Positions 55,724 through 64,000 of a DNA stretch of 64,000 nucleotides are shown here, piece by piece; position 1 is the stretch's first letter, and every line of letters begins with the position of its first letter. The stretch is taken from the NCBI GenBank assembly GCA_028673005.1, contig CM054116.1:149603173-149667172 (forward strand), given 5' to 3'. The notes under the pieces are model-generated. The model worked only from the letters and a program-made list of their open reading frames with translations. It did not search any database and had not been told where the DNA came from. The stretch is from Tanypteryx hageni (Eukaryota > Arthropoda > Insecta > Odonata > Petaluridae). Position numbers and translations under genes: made by a program.

Positions 55724-55885
55724 GAGGTAGGCAAATTTTGATGCATTGTTTAAGAGATATCTTATATTTTAAGCTGCCACTACCACGCCACCTACCGACA
55801 ACAATTGTTAACAATTGACAGTTATGTCTTATTGTTAGTAACGCTCCTTTTCTTTTCTTAATTGTTGGAGCTTTGTAGCTATATA
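55724..55885 (+). mobile_element. hAT end followed by R1 fragment
   Basis: CCAGAGGTAGGCAAATTTTG resembles a hAT terminus (CAGAGGTGGGCAAA). It is followed at once by an R1 3' fragment (ATGCATTGTTTAAGAGATAT ... TTAATTGTTGGAGCTTTG). Confidence 0.55.
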
Positions 55886-56915
55886 TAGAGTCGTAATGTG
55901 AGTATCCAGTAACCTCTGTTTCCCTGCAGTACTTGTATGTGTTTGCGGGTTGCTGTGGTGTTATTGTGGAACAGTGCTTCTCAGCCTGGGATCCAAGGAG
56001 GAGGTACAGGAGGTTTAATCGCCTTTATAGCATGTGTCAACAGAAACCATTCACTTATAATTCGTATATGGTTTGTTATGCCAATTAAAGGTTAACATGG
56101 GTTGATGTAAATAAATTTATGTAGTATCACATACTGGAGACTCCTAGGATTTTGGTGACTGTTGAAGTGTTTGCTGGGTGAAGCTGTGTATGTTGCTGTG
56201 ACAGACATACATTAGCTGGGGAAATATGGCTCTGTGTCTACCCAAAGATATCCAATTTTGACCCTTCTCACCTCCCCAAAATATGCTTTGGGGTCAATTG
56301 TTTTGTCATTTAATAGGAATATCACATTAATTGTGACGGATACATTTTACTGCAATGTTAAAATTACTTGATTATATCTATTTAGTTGTCTTCTTCAACC
56401 TTAAGTCGAATCTTTATTGGAAAAAGGAACGTGGTGAATATAATGAATTTTTTATGTTTTTGGTTATGAAATAAAACGGAACAATATTAATTTATTATGT
56501 ATCAGTTTTGAGTTTTGTTCTGGTGAACCATAAAATACTCAATTCAACTATTTCACATATCTTTAAGTTTCTATTTTTAATAAATGATTCATCATTGTTC
56601 CTTTTCTACAATATTTTGCAGTACATTTTTATTTTAAAGAATCTTTTTCCAATTTGATTTTGCCAGTTAAACATTTTGGTCTATTATATGGTGGTGTTAT
56701 TAAATTTTTGTTTAAAAGATAGTCAAACATTAAAATATCATCTTGGAAGGGCCTCTTTATCGATCTTATTTCATTAGTTGCCTTTTCTATTGGTTTGTTT
56801 TTCTCATTTGTTAATTTTGATTTCATCTCTGCTAGGATTTGATGGGCCATCAGAGTAAAGATTCACTGTTTTCCTGTATGGTTTTTTAACTTTGTTTTTG
56901 TATTTTAATTCTCAG
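55886..56915. other. Mostly unassigned; another hAT-like end at 55967
   Basis: CAGTGCTTCTCAGCCTGGGA near 55967 resembles a hAT terminus. The minus-strand frame at 56850-56629 is Lys/Glu-rich with no known domain. The region precedes the second THAP exon and should be intron if that gene is real. Confidence 0.4.
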
Positions 56916-57008
56916 ATACTTTTGTGTGAAGAGCATTTTGGTGTTCTGAGAAGCGGTGCCAAGTCTCTAAAGGATTCCGTACCTCCAAAGAGGTTGAGAA
57001 GCTGTGAA
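56916..57008 (+). CDS. Second THAP-domain half exon
   Basis: It is bounded by TTCTCAG and GAA|GTAGGT; 93 nt, phase 0. The peptide ILLCEEHFGVLRSGAKSLKD then SVPPKRLRSCE carries the C-x2-H pair (CEEH) and a DSVPP box, as in the second half of THAP domains; the 11296 exon has CLKH and DSIPN. It is shorter than that exon, so the domain is split at a different place or the exon is partial. Its position just after the zinc-finger exon suggests the start of a second, paralogous gene. Confidence 0.6.
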
Positions 57009-57150
57009 GTAGGTTGTTCTCTTAAATATTTATTTAATTATTATAGAAGTTTATTATGTATATGGATGACTATCACTCACGGTCCAAGACATTCAAACTT
57101 TGCTCTTGTGTGATTAATCCGTAGATCATTATATATTATTTTGCCATATT
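57009..57150. other. Intron start, nothing recognised
   Basis: Short AT-rich spacer before the hAT relic. Confidence 0.4.
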
Positions 57151-58515
57151 TAATAATGAATGGCTTAAACGACCGGAAAATGAACATACTGGTAAATATA
57201 AATTATGTGGTGTTACTTTTGTTGTGAGACATGACGGAGAAAAGGCTATTAAAACTCATGAAAATAGTGTTGTCACAGACACACTTTAAGTGCACATACA
57301 AGTAATCAATTATTAACCAAGTTTCTCGTTCAAGGAAATAGCCAAGCTCATTTAAGAACTGCAATTGCCGAGCTAACATTGGTGTACCATGCAGTGAAGC
57401 ACCAGCATAGTTACAATAGCACTGACTGTGGAATGAAGTTAAACTGTACGGTTTTTCGTGATTCTTCGGTGTCAAAACAATTACAATATGGACGAACAAA
57501 AGCATCGAGTCTAACGGAAAATATTCTAGGACCAAAAGCAATCGAATTAGTTTTCTGTGACCTCAAAAAAAAGATGTTGAAAATCCTAGATACTTCTCTA
57601 TTTCATCTGACGCGTCCAATAAAGGAAACATGAAATTGTATCCGTTAATTGTCGGCAACTTAATACCAGAACAGGGCATCAAAAATAGAATTTTGGATTT
57701 TTATACTGATGATTTTAAATCTTCCGATGCAATAACAAATAAAATTCTAACATTTCTCAACGAACGTGAATTATTAATTGACAATGTTGCTGCTTATTCA
57801 GGAGACAATGCAGCCATAAATTATGGACAATTCAATTCTGTCAAAAATAGTGTAGCTCAAATGCGTACATATTAAAGGCTAATTGTAATTGTCATGCGAT
57901 ACACAATGCAGCAAAACATGCGTGTAAAAAATGAACTTATGATATAGAAACGTTAGTCAAAATTTATTCCGAATTTTCAAGTAGTACATTGTGCAAAAGG
58001 GAGCTACAATCTTGTTTTGAATTTTTTAACATGGATTATGCCCAAATGTTAAGAAATGTACCTAAAAGATGGTTGAGCTTATCCAAGGCGGTAGACCGAA
58101 TATTGTCATCTTGGCCTGCAATAAAGCAGTACTTTTCAAAACGGGGAAGGCGATTGTGATGCCCTTATTTGGAAATTTGTAAAATCGCAAGAAAATGAAA
58201 TGGAAGATGACATGATAATGCCTTCTATTCCTGAATTATTTTTGTATTTTGTCTCACATTTTCTGAATTTTATGAGCTAGTCATTTTTAATATTAGAAGA
58301 AAATGATATTTTTTCAACAGAATTACATGACATCTCTAAAAGAAAAATTAGAATCCAGATTAAGGGTTAGTTTTTTTGGAAGTAAAGTTCGAGCTTCTTT
58401 AAGGCATTTTAATAAACTGCAACGAGATAAGTTTGCAGCGGAAGCTAGAGAGGTTTATATTTGTACTGTAAATTACTTTTAAAATATTGACTTTGAAAAT
58501 AGTTGTTTTAAGTAT
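57150..58515 (+). pseudogene. hAT transposase relic
   Basis: Pieces in order: EWLKRPENEHTGKYKLCGV with VVRHDGEKAIKTHENS (N-terminal zinc region), SQAHLRTAIAELTLVYHAVK, LGPKAIELVFCDLKK, then ISSDASNKGNMKLYPLIV with a catalytic Asp, GIKNRILDFYTDDFKSSDAI, AYSGDNAAINYGQFNSVKNS, CNCHAIHNAAKHACKK, RNVPKRWLSLSKAVDRILSS, and the end DFENSCFKYLAALNIRK. This order is that of a hAT subgroup common in insects and other animals. Frameshifts (near 57590, 57890) and stops abolish it. It is a different hAT from the 38-kb relic. A LINE follows directly. Confidence 0.85.
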
Positions 58516-58754
58516 TTGGCTGCGTTAAATATTAGGAAGTAATGGGCCTGGGCGCGTATCTCCACGTGCGTCTCTCGCTCTCCGAGATAATAGACCAACT
58601 CTCTTGTTGTAGTAGTAGTAGTAGTAGAGCGGTCGTAGTGAACGGACGTGCCTGCTAGACGCTCCGCAAAGGGAAAGTTCCCAAAGTGCTCCCCCGTGTT
58701 TTCACCATCGCCCGCCCACGACCACCGGCCACGACGCCCGCCCCACCCGGGACC

Positions 58755-61660
58755 ATGAAGCGCCCTCCCCCGGTCTGGAAATTTCTTTTCCTTATTCTTC
58801 TTGCTGGTGATGTGCATCCCAACCCCGGTCCTGGTAACAGTGTCTATTATCAAAATGTCAGGAGCATTAAAAACAAGCTCTCGTCCGCCACCACAAACCT
58901 TGTGGAATTGTCCAAGTTCAGAGTAATAGCGCTGACGGAAACGTGGCTTAGTGACAGTGTCGGCGATAACGAATTAGCCCTTACGCCAACTCATGCCATT
59001 TTCCGCCGCGATCGCAGTTCTAGGGGTGGCGGAGTGCTATTGGCAATTCATTCCGCCCTCCAATCCAAACGCAGAAGTGACTTAGAGACGGATTGTGAAA
59101 TTCTTTGGACCGAAGTTGTCATTTCCACTAACTCGCCCCGGAATAATTCAGCGGCATTTAACAACAAACTATTTATCGGATGTTTCTATCGCCCGCCCGA
59201 CAGTAACATTTCGGTGATGGAGAGCTGTTTCCAATCGGTGATTCGTGTGCGGTCACTCTGTCCCAATGTTATTCTCCTCGGGGACTTTAATCTGTCTATT
59301 GGTTGGAACTCACATACTGACGGTTCCACCAAAGGTGTTCATGATGAATTCTTCCTGGACCATTTCATTAACGGTCTGGGTTTTTTTCAATGCAACTCCC
59401 ACCCCACCCGAAACTTGGCAACGTTGGATCTTATCATTTCCTCAGTCCCCGTGCAGGCCATGATCCCCGGCAGAAACATTTTCGCCTCCGACCACCAGTC
59501 ATTAGAATTTCTCCTACCCCCACCCTACCGATCCCCACCGCCGTTGCCCTCACCCCCTGTCCGAACCGTTAGAGCTTGGAACAAAGCTGACTGGCAGGTC
59601 ATCAACCGTGCACTCTCCCTCCTTCCATGGGACCTCCTGGAGTGTGGGACTACGCAGGATAGCATCTCCCTTTTCTACGACATTCTCCACGGTGCAATTG
59701 GTGACCTCGTTCCCTCCCGCAAGATTTCCAGTAGACGACCCCTATGGATGTCCGAGGCGACCGCTGCAACCCTCCGTAACAAAGAAGCCGCTTGGAAACT
59801 AAGTAAGACCCACCCAAACCCCCGCACACGCTCGGAGTTTGCAAAAATTCGCAGCCGCTCGAGAACGCTCCTCAGACGTGACTATGCCAAATATGTGAAA
59901 ACAATCACCGAAGATCTCAAAGACAATTCCAAGAGATTTTGGACTCTCATAAATGGCAGAAGTGTTCTCGTATCCCCCTTACTGTGAGCTCCGATTCCAA
60001 GTCATTCACGAACCACGAAAGGCCCACCGCTTTAAACGACCAGTTCACTTCGAACTTTTCCACACCCTCTCTCTCATCCCCCTTACCACCCGTTGAGTCC
60101 ATTTGCACTCACTCCCTCTCATCCATTTCCACCACCCGCAGTGAGGTCCTAAGCCTTCTTTCCTCCTTACCTTCAAATAAGGCCACAGGATCGGACGCCA
60201 TCGGTTCCCTATTCCTCAAACGCACGGCCAACACTCTTCATCTCCCTATCACGAAAATATTTAACAGATGCTTCTCCGATGGATCTTACCCGACGGAGTG
60301 GAAAACAGCAAATGTCAACCCTATTCTAAAGTCCGGTTCTAAAAATTGCATTGATAATTACCGCCCCATATCTATTCTTCCTGTTCTTTCCATCCTCTTT
60401 GAACGCATTATTCACAGCCGCCTCCTGTCGTTTATCCTCCCTTACATTTCCCCCTATCAACATGGTTTCCTTCCCGGGAGCTCATGCCTCACCAACCTTT
60501 CCGTCATTCACTATCATATTACCAATGCTTTCGAACAATCTTCCCAACTCGACGTTTGTTACGTCGATTTTTCCAAAGCTTTTGACACCGTGGATCACAT
60601 CCTATTAATTCACAAACTTACCAATCGTTACAATATCCATGGACCCCTTCTTAGTCTTCTCACCAGTTTTCTATCCAACAGATTTCAACGTGTTTCAATC
60701 GATGGCGTTACTTCCCCTTCCCTTCCAGTTCCTTCCGGTATTCCACAAGGAAGTGTTCTTGGTCCCCTTCTTTTCTCTTTATATATTGATGATATTGTTG
60801 ATTCCGTTCTTCCCCATTCCTGCAACATACTGTTATACGCCGATGATTGCAAGATATTTAAGCAAATAGACAACTCCAATGACAGTCACTTGCTTCAGCT
60901 TGCCCTCCATTCAATCTCTAATTGGAGCTCTGCATGGAAACTTAACGTTAATCCCACCAAATCTAAATTTATACAGTTCACCCTTCGAACCAAACCCATT
61001 CCTTCAGTTTATTTATACTCCGCCCAACCCATACCCGAAGTTTCCTCACACAGTGACCTTGGAGTGCTCTTCGATTCCAAGCTCACCTTCACCTCACATA
61101 TAAGAAAAATTTCATCCAAAGCCATGTCCCTTGTTGGCCTGTTGTACAGATTCACAGAAATCAACAACCTTCAGGCATTAAAATCAGTTTTTTCCGGTTG
61201 TGTCCTACCACTACTTGAATATTGCTCTCCTATATGGTCCACGGCATCTCCCACCAACCTTAAACTCCTAAATCGCCCTCTAAATTTCTTCCTAGCAATC
61301 GTGCGCCATCGAGTCCCCACTTACCGTAACTTGTCTCGCGAGGAATTGCTTTCAGTGATGGGTATTTCCTCCCTGCAATTGCGTCGGAAAACATCAGACC
61401 TAAAATTTCTCCATGGAATAATGAATGGTAAATACCGACCAAATGAACTTCTTACCTACTTCTCTCTTCACGTCCCCCCTCGTCCCACCCGCAATCCCAA
61501 CCCCTTACACTTACCCAAATGCCGACTCTCCATCACCAAAAGATCTCTCTTCTATCGATTGCCCCAAACATTTAATTCCCTGGTTCGTTTGTTCCCTGTT
61601 ATTGATATGTTTTCCCCCATCTCATCCTTTTCTGCACTAGTTGCCCGGTCACCCCCATAA
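58755..61660 (+). pseudogene. CR1/L2-like ORF2: 2A-like leader, endonuclease, reverse transcriptase; one frameshift
   Basis: The ATG at 58755 begins a hydrophobic leader ending AGDVHPNPGP, a 2A-like signature. Endonuclease: YYQNVRSIKNK, IALTETWLSD (Glu), GCFYRPPDSN, LLGDFNLS, and ASDHQSLEF. After a linker with SKRFWTLING the frame shifts near 59970 in a run of five C. In the second frame: SNKATGSDAIGSLFLKR, NYRPISILPVLSILFERII, VDFSKAFDTVDHIL, SGIPQGSVLGPLLFSLYIDD, LLYADDCKIFKQ with YADD, and LGVLFDSKLTFTSHI. The stop is at 61658. A single one-base loss in a C-run is the only lesion I see, so this copy is recent. Confidence 0.9.
58806..58832 (+). other. 2A-like peptide coding motif
   Basis: Codes GDVHPNPGP, residues 18-26 of the LINE ORF2, after a hydrophobic LFLILLA stretch. 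The 2A consensus is D-V/I-E-x-N-P-G-P; here His replaces Glu. 2A sequences cause ribosome skipping between Gly and Pro and are known in some non-LTR retrotransposons. Activity here is not shown. Confidence 0.6.
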
Positions 61661-61869
61661 TTCTTATTGTCTAAACGCTTTTGAATATGTTTCTGTTTTT
61701 GCATTTTCCTGTTTGGAACAATTTAATATCTGTTCCACGATTGTTAATTTAATTTATTTTATTTGTTATTTTATGTTGTTATATTACGGATCCATTGTAA
61801 AAGGCCAAAATTTGGCTGTTTATGGACCTTTTTTTTAATTAAATTAAATAAACAAGCACGATATCAGCC

Positions 61870-62140
61870 CTAGGGGGTTGGGGTATTGTTAATGGCTAGA
61901 ATGTTGGCAGTCCTGCATTAAAAAACTACGGAAGTGAGATTTTTCAATCCGGGATTGTGACCCATATTCGTGTGGTTTGAAAAGACTAGACAAGTCATCG
62001 CTTGGTCATTCATAAGGAAAGTTAAGCAGTTGGCTCCCTTGTAGCTCTTCGTAAAGGGTACCCTGATGTCCTCAACAGGTTTCTCTCCTCCCTACTGTGT
62101 GTGTCAGGTGTGGCCTATTTGGCAGAAAGACACAAACAAA
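61870..62140 (+). mobile_element. S1 SINE-like repeat, uninterrupted copy
   Basis: GGGGTATTGTTAATGGCTAG, AATCCGGGATTGTGACCC (B-box-like), AAGGAAAGTTAAGCAGTTGG, AACAGGTTTCTCTCCTCCCT and GTGTGTCAGGTGTGGCC follow the order of the S1 copy split by piggyBac at 40.6 kb. Confidence 0.65.
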
Positions 62141-62361
62141 GATATCAGGAGAAAAAGTTCATTGATTACATTTTGTAGCTCTAAAATTTTTCTTTAGAAG
62201 AAAGTCTAGGTGACTATTGACGGAAATGCTTAGAAGGCAGATATTTCAGTATTTTCCTTTGCTTGTGATGTGAATTCGATGTTGAAAGTCTTTATTTCTG
62301 TTTCCATTATGGAATAATTCCACAAAGTTGGCAACTATTTTATTTTAATTTCTCTTTTCAG
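62141..62361. other. Intron before acidic exon
   Basis: AT-rich sequence with a TTCTCTTTTCAG acceptor at its end. Confidence 0.5.
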
Positions 62362-62421
62362 ATTTGCATAAGTCCCATGAAATTGGAGCTCAATGAAGAG
62401 AATGTTTGTCCAAATGCAGAG
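62362..62421 (+). CDS. Acidic linker exon, second zinc-finger gene
   Basis: It is bounded by TTCTCTTTTCAG and GAG|GTAAAT; 60 nt, phase 0. The peptide is ICISPMKLELNEENVCPNAE. MKLE fits a sumoylation-type core, like LKEE at 48613, and the exon has the same 60-nt length. It follows the second THAP exon (56916) in the same orientation and compatible phase, supporting a second gene copy that runs beyond the window. Confidence 0.6.
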
Positions 62422-62916
62422 GTAAATATGTTTTGAATGAATTTTATCTCAATTGATGGGAATGTTATACTGTTTTAGTTATTTAGATTTATTTTCCCTA
62501 ACATACAATTGGAAGGTTGTGTTTGATAACTTTGTAGTTTGGTTGAGCTTTTGTGAGAGTGTTGCAGAAGTTTGTTCCTGAATAAGTTCTTTGAGTCAGC
62601 TCTCTATGCTTTGCCATCAGTTTGACAAAATTAGTTTTGGATGAGAAATAAACGAATATAGTTGTATTTAAGCAATTGCTGTTATGCTAAGGAAGCTGAG
62701 AATTCTTGGTTTTGTTGGTGCAAATCTCGGAAAAAATCTTTTTGTTTGATATTTCATCTCCCTTTTTTCCTAACTGTGACTGTTTCCAAATTATTTTTCT
62801 ATAATTAGTAATCTTTTCATTTTGCTGATGACAGGAAATTGATATAATATCATTTTAAGCATGTCTCTTTCAAGCGTTAATCAAGACAATATATTTCAGT
62901 AGTGTAACATATAGGG
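62422..62916. other. Intron sequence, nothing recognised
   Basis: AT-rich; no exon or repeat landmark. Confidence 0.45.
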
Positions 62917-64000
62917 TGGTTCAATTAAAGCGAATCATGTTCAAAATGAAAAAAAAATTCATAAAATGGACAAAATTGAAGGTTAATATGTTTCTTAAAA
63001 CCTTTGGGAACAAAAGTTATTAGTTACTGGTTAAAAATTATTTCATCCAAATGTGCACCCTTCTTTGCAATGCACTACTGCAATCGCTGGCAGAAGATGT
63101 GCATGACCCTATGAAGCAGATCTGGAGAAATGGCATCAACCTCCTGGCGAATTCTGGCCTTTAGGTCTTCAATATCGTGGAGTCGATGAGAGAACACCTT
63201 CTCATTCAGATACCCCATAAGAAGAAATCAGGGGCTTTTAAATCCGGAGGCCATAGAATGTCACCAAACTGGGAAATGATGCATCCTGGGAAGAACCTGC
63301 ACAGTGTTTCCATGCTGTAATGAGCCCTGTGGGCAGTGGTACCATCTTGTTGAAGCCATGCATTTTCAAGCTGACATGCACTGATGTAACTCGGAAACAA
63401 GGAAATTTGTCATAATTTCCGCATACCACTCTGCGTTTGCTGTTGTTGCTCGGCCGTCAGCATTTTCAAAAAAATAAGGCCCAATGACACCACACCACAC
63501 AACAACCTTTTTGCTATAAACTTGTCTTTCTTGAATTTCTCGCGGATTTTTGGCTGACCAGTAAATTTTGTTTGTTCACAAAACCTTTCAGAAAGGAATT
63601 GGCCTCATCAGTCATTACAAGAGAGTTAAGAAAATCTGGATTCTGATTTATCATGTCCATTAAATTCTCACAACACCGCAATCAGAGTTGCTTGTCATGT
63701 TGGCTCAGTTGTTGCGCTAACTGAATTTTGTATGGGTGTAGTCGGAGGCCAAACTGCAAAATTCTCGACAGGCTACAGTGAGACAGTTGCAGCATATGGT
63801 CATGTCGCCGTGCTGAACGACGCAGGCTCTGCTCTAAGGCAACTCTCATGTGCTCCATGTTTTCAGGTGTGCTGGCTGTTTTTAAATGTGGGTGTGGTTT
63901 ATTCTGAACTGATCCACTTGCACACCACTGATTTACCCACTCAGGAATTGTCTTGCGTAATGGCGCTTGTCCCCGGCTGCGCTCATCACCAATCTTCTGC
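62917..64000 (-). mobile_element. Tc1/mariner-superfamily transposon (DUF4817/DDE_3), cut by window end
   Basis: The right border is near TATAGGGTGGTTCAATTAAA, a terminal type common in this group. The minus-strand transposase fills the rest and continues past base 64000. Confidence 0.75.
63030..64000 (-). pseudogene. DDE_3 transposase, damaged and incomplete
   Basis: From the window edge downward: RKTIPEWVNQWCASGSVQNK, EQSLRRSARRHDHMLQLSHC, SLSRILQFGL (DUF4817/helix-turn-helix region), LVMTDEANSFL (first catalytic Asp), GCCVVWCHWALFF with a stop, NAWLQQDGTTAHRAHYSMET (second Asp), FFPGCIISQFGDILWPPDLK and APDFFLWGI (the SPDL-PxDFFLWG third region, with SPD decayed). Several stops and frameshifts are present, so it is dead. 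Confidence 0.85.

Larger units (their letters stand above)
58540..61853 (+). mobile_element. CR1/L2-like LINE, nearly full length
   Basis: The 5' region has a (TAG)n stretch (58604-58627). It is followed by one long ORF with endonuclease and reverse transcriptase and a short 3' UTR ending ATTAAATTAAATAAA (AATAAA at 61847). It is clearly GC-richer than its surroundings, with C-rich codon choice, as expected for a young element. The 5' border lies just after the hAT relic, near 58540, and I found no certain target duplication. Confidence 0.88.

Noticed and set aside
1..64000. CRISPR arrays, bacterial operons, phage or attachment sites
   Set aside because: Nothing of the kind is present; spliced exons and eukaryotic transposons show a nuclear genome.

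Overview
This is a nuclear genomic window from an AT-rich metazoan, almost certainly an insect or another arthropod. Exons are short with GT-AG introns. The window holds a Toll-like leucine-rich-repeat receptor, THAP/C2H2 zinc-finger exons, and an arthropod-style transposon set: RTE, Jockey, CR1/L2 and Penelope-like retroelements, and Tc1/mariner, pogo-Tigger, hAT and piggyBac DNA elements. There is no bacterial signature (no operons, ribosome binding sites or CRISPR). I cannot name the species.

Host genes. (1) A Toll-like LRR receptor lies on the minus strand: exon 1 at 22965-20842 (signal peptide and about 22 LRRs) and exon 2 at 16678-16473 (LRR C-terminal cap). They are joined by a 4.2-kb intron full of repeats, and the gene continues to lower coordinates. 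(2) On the plus strand there are scattered exons of what look like tandem THAP - acidic linker - C2H2 genes: half a THAP domain at 11296-11492; acidic exons at 47853, 48613 and 53572; a damaged zinc-finger exon at 55004-55470; then a second half THAP domain at 56916-57008 and another acidic exon at 62362. (3) A CpG-rich patch at 12380-12700 carries a perfect RFX X-box and a CCAAT box and may be a promoter.

Mobile DNA. 1-8.3 kb: a 1.35-kb pyrimidine tract, then two nearly identical RTE retrotransposons head to tail, joined through (TA)n tracts. 8.7-10.3 kb: a tandem AT-rich repeat (R3) with a 100-bp-arm hairpin. 11.6-12.3 and 17.5-18.3 kb: LINE relics. 23-36 kb: several copies of two interspersed families, R1 (ends ACTTTCTCCATA) and R2 (pyrimidine block plus a tRNA-B-box-like motif), with Tc1 relics, a Jockey reverse transcriptase and a CR1 element. 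38-45 kb: a ZBED-like hAT relic, a piggyBac element inserted at TTAA inside a SINE, two Tigger N-terminal relics, and a foldback element inserted in a tRNA-Gly-like SINE with an 11-bp duplication. 50.3-53.5 kb: a Tigger element split by an RTE copy with an 11-bp target duplication. 53.7-54.7 kb: a Penelope-like element with a 5' inversion and a hammerhead ribozyme motif. 57.1-61.9 kb: a hAT relic followed by a nearly full CR1/L2-like LINE whose ORF2 starts with a 2A-like peptide. 62.9-64 kb: a DDE_3/DUF4817 transposon running off the window.

Nested insertions give a relative history: the SINEs and Tigger came first; piggyBac, the foldback element and RTE copy 3 later; the near-identical RTE pair at 3-8 kb looks youngest. 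R1, R2 and R3 are names used only here.
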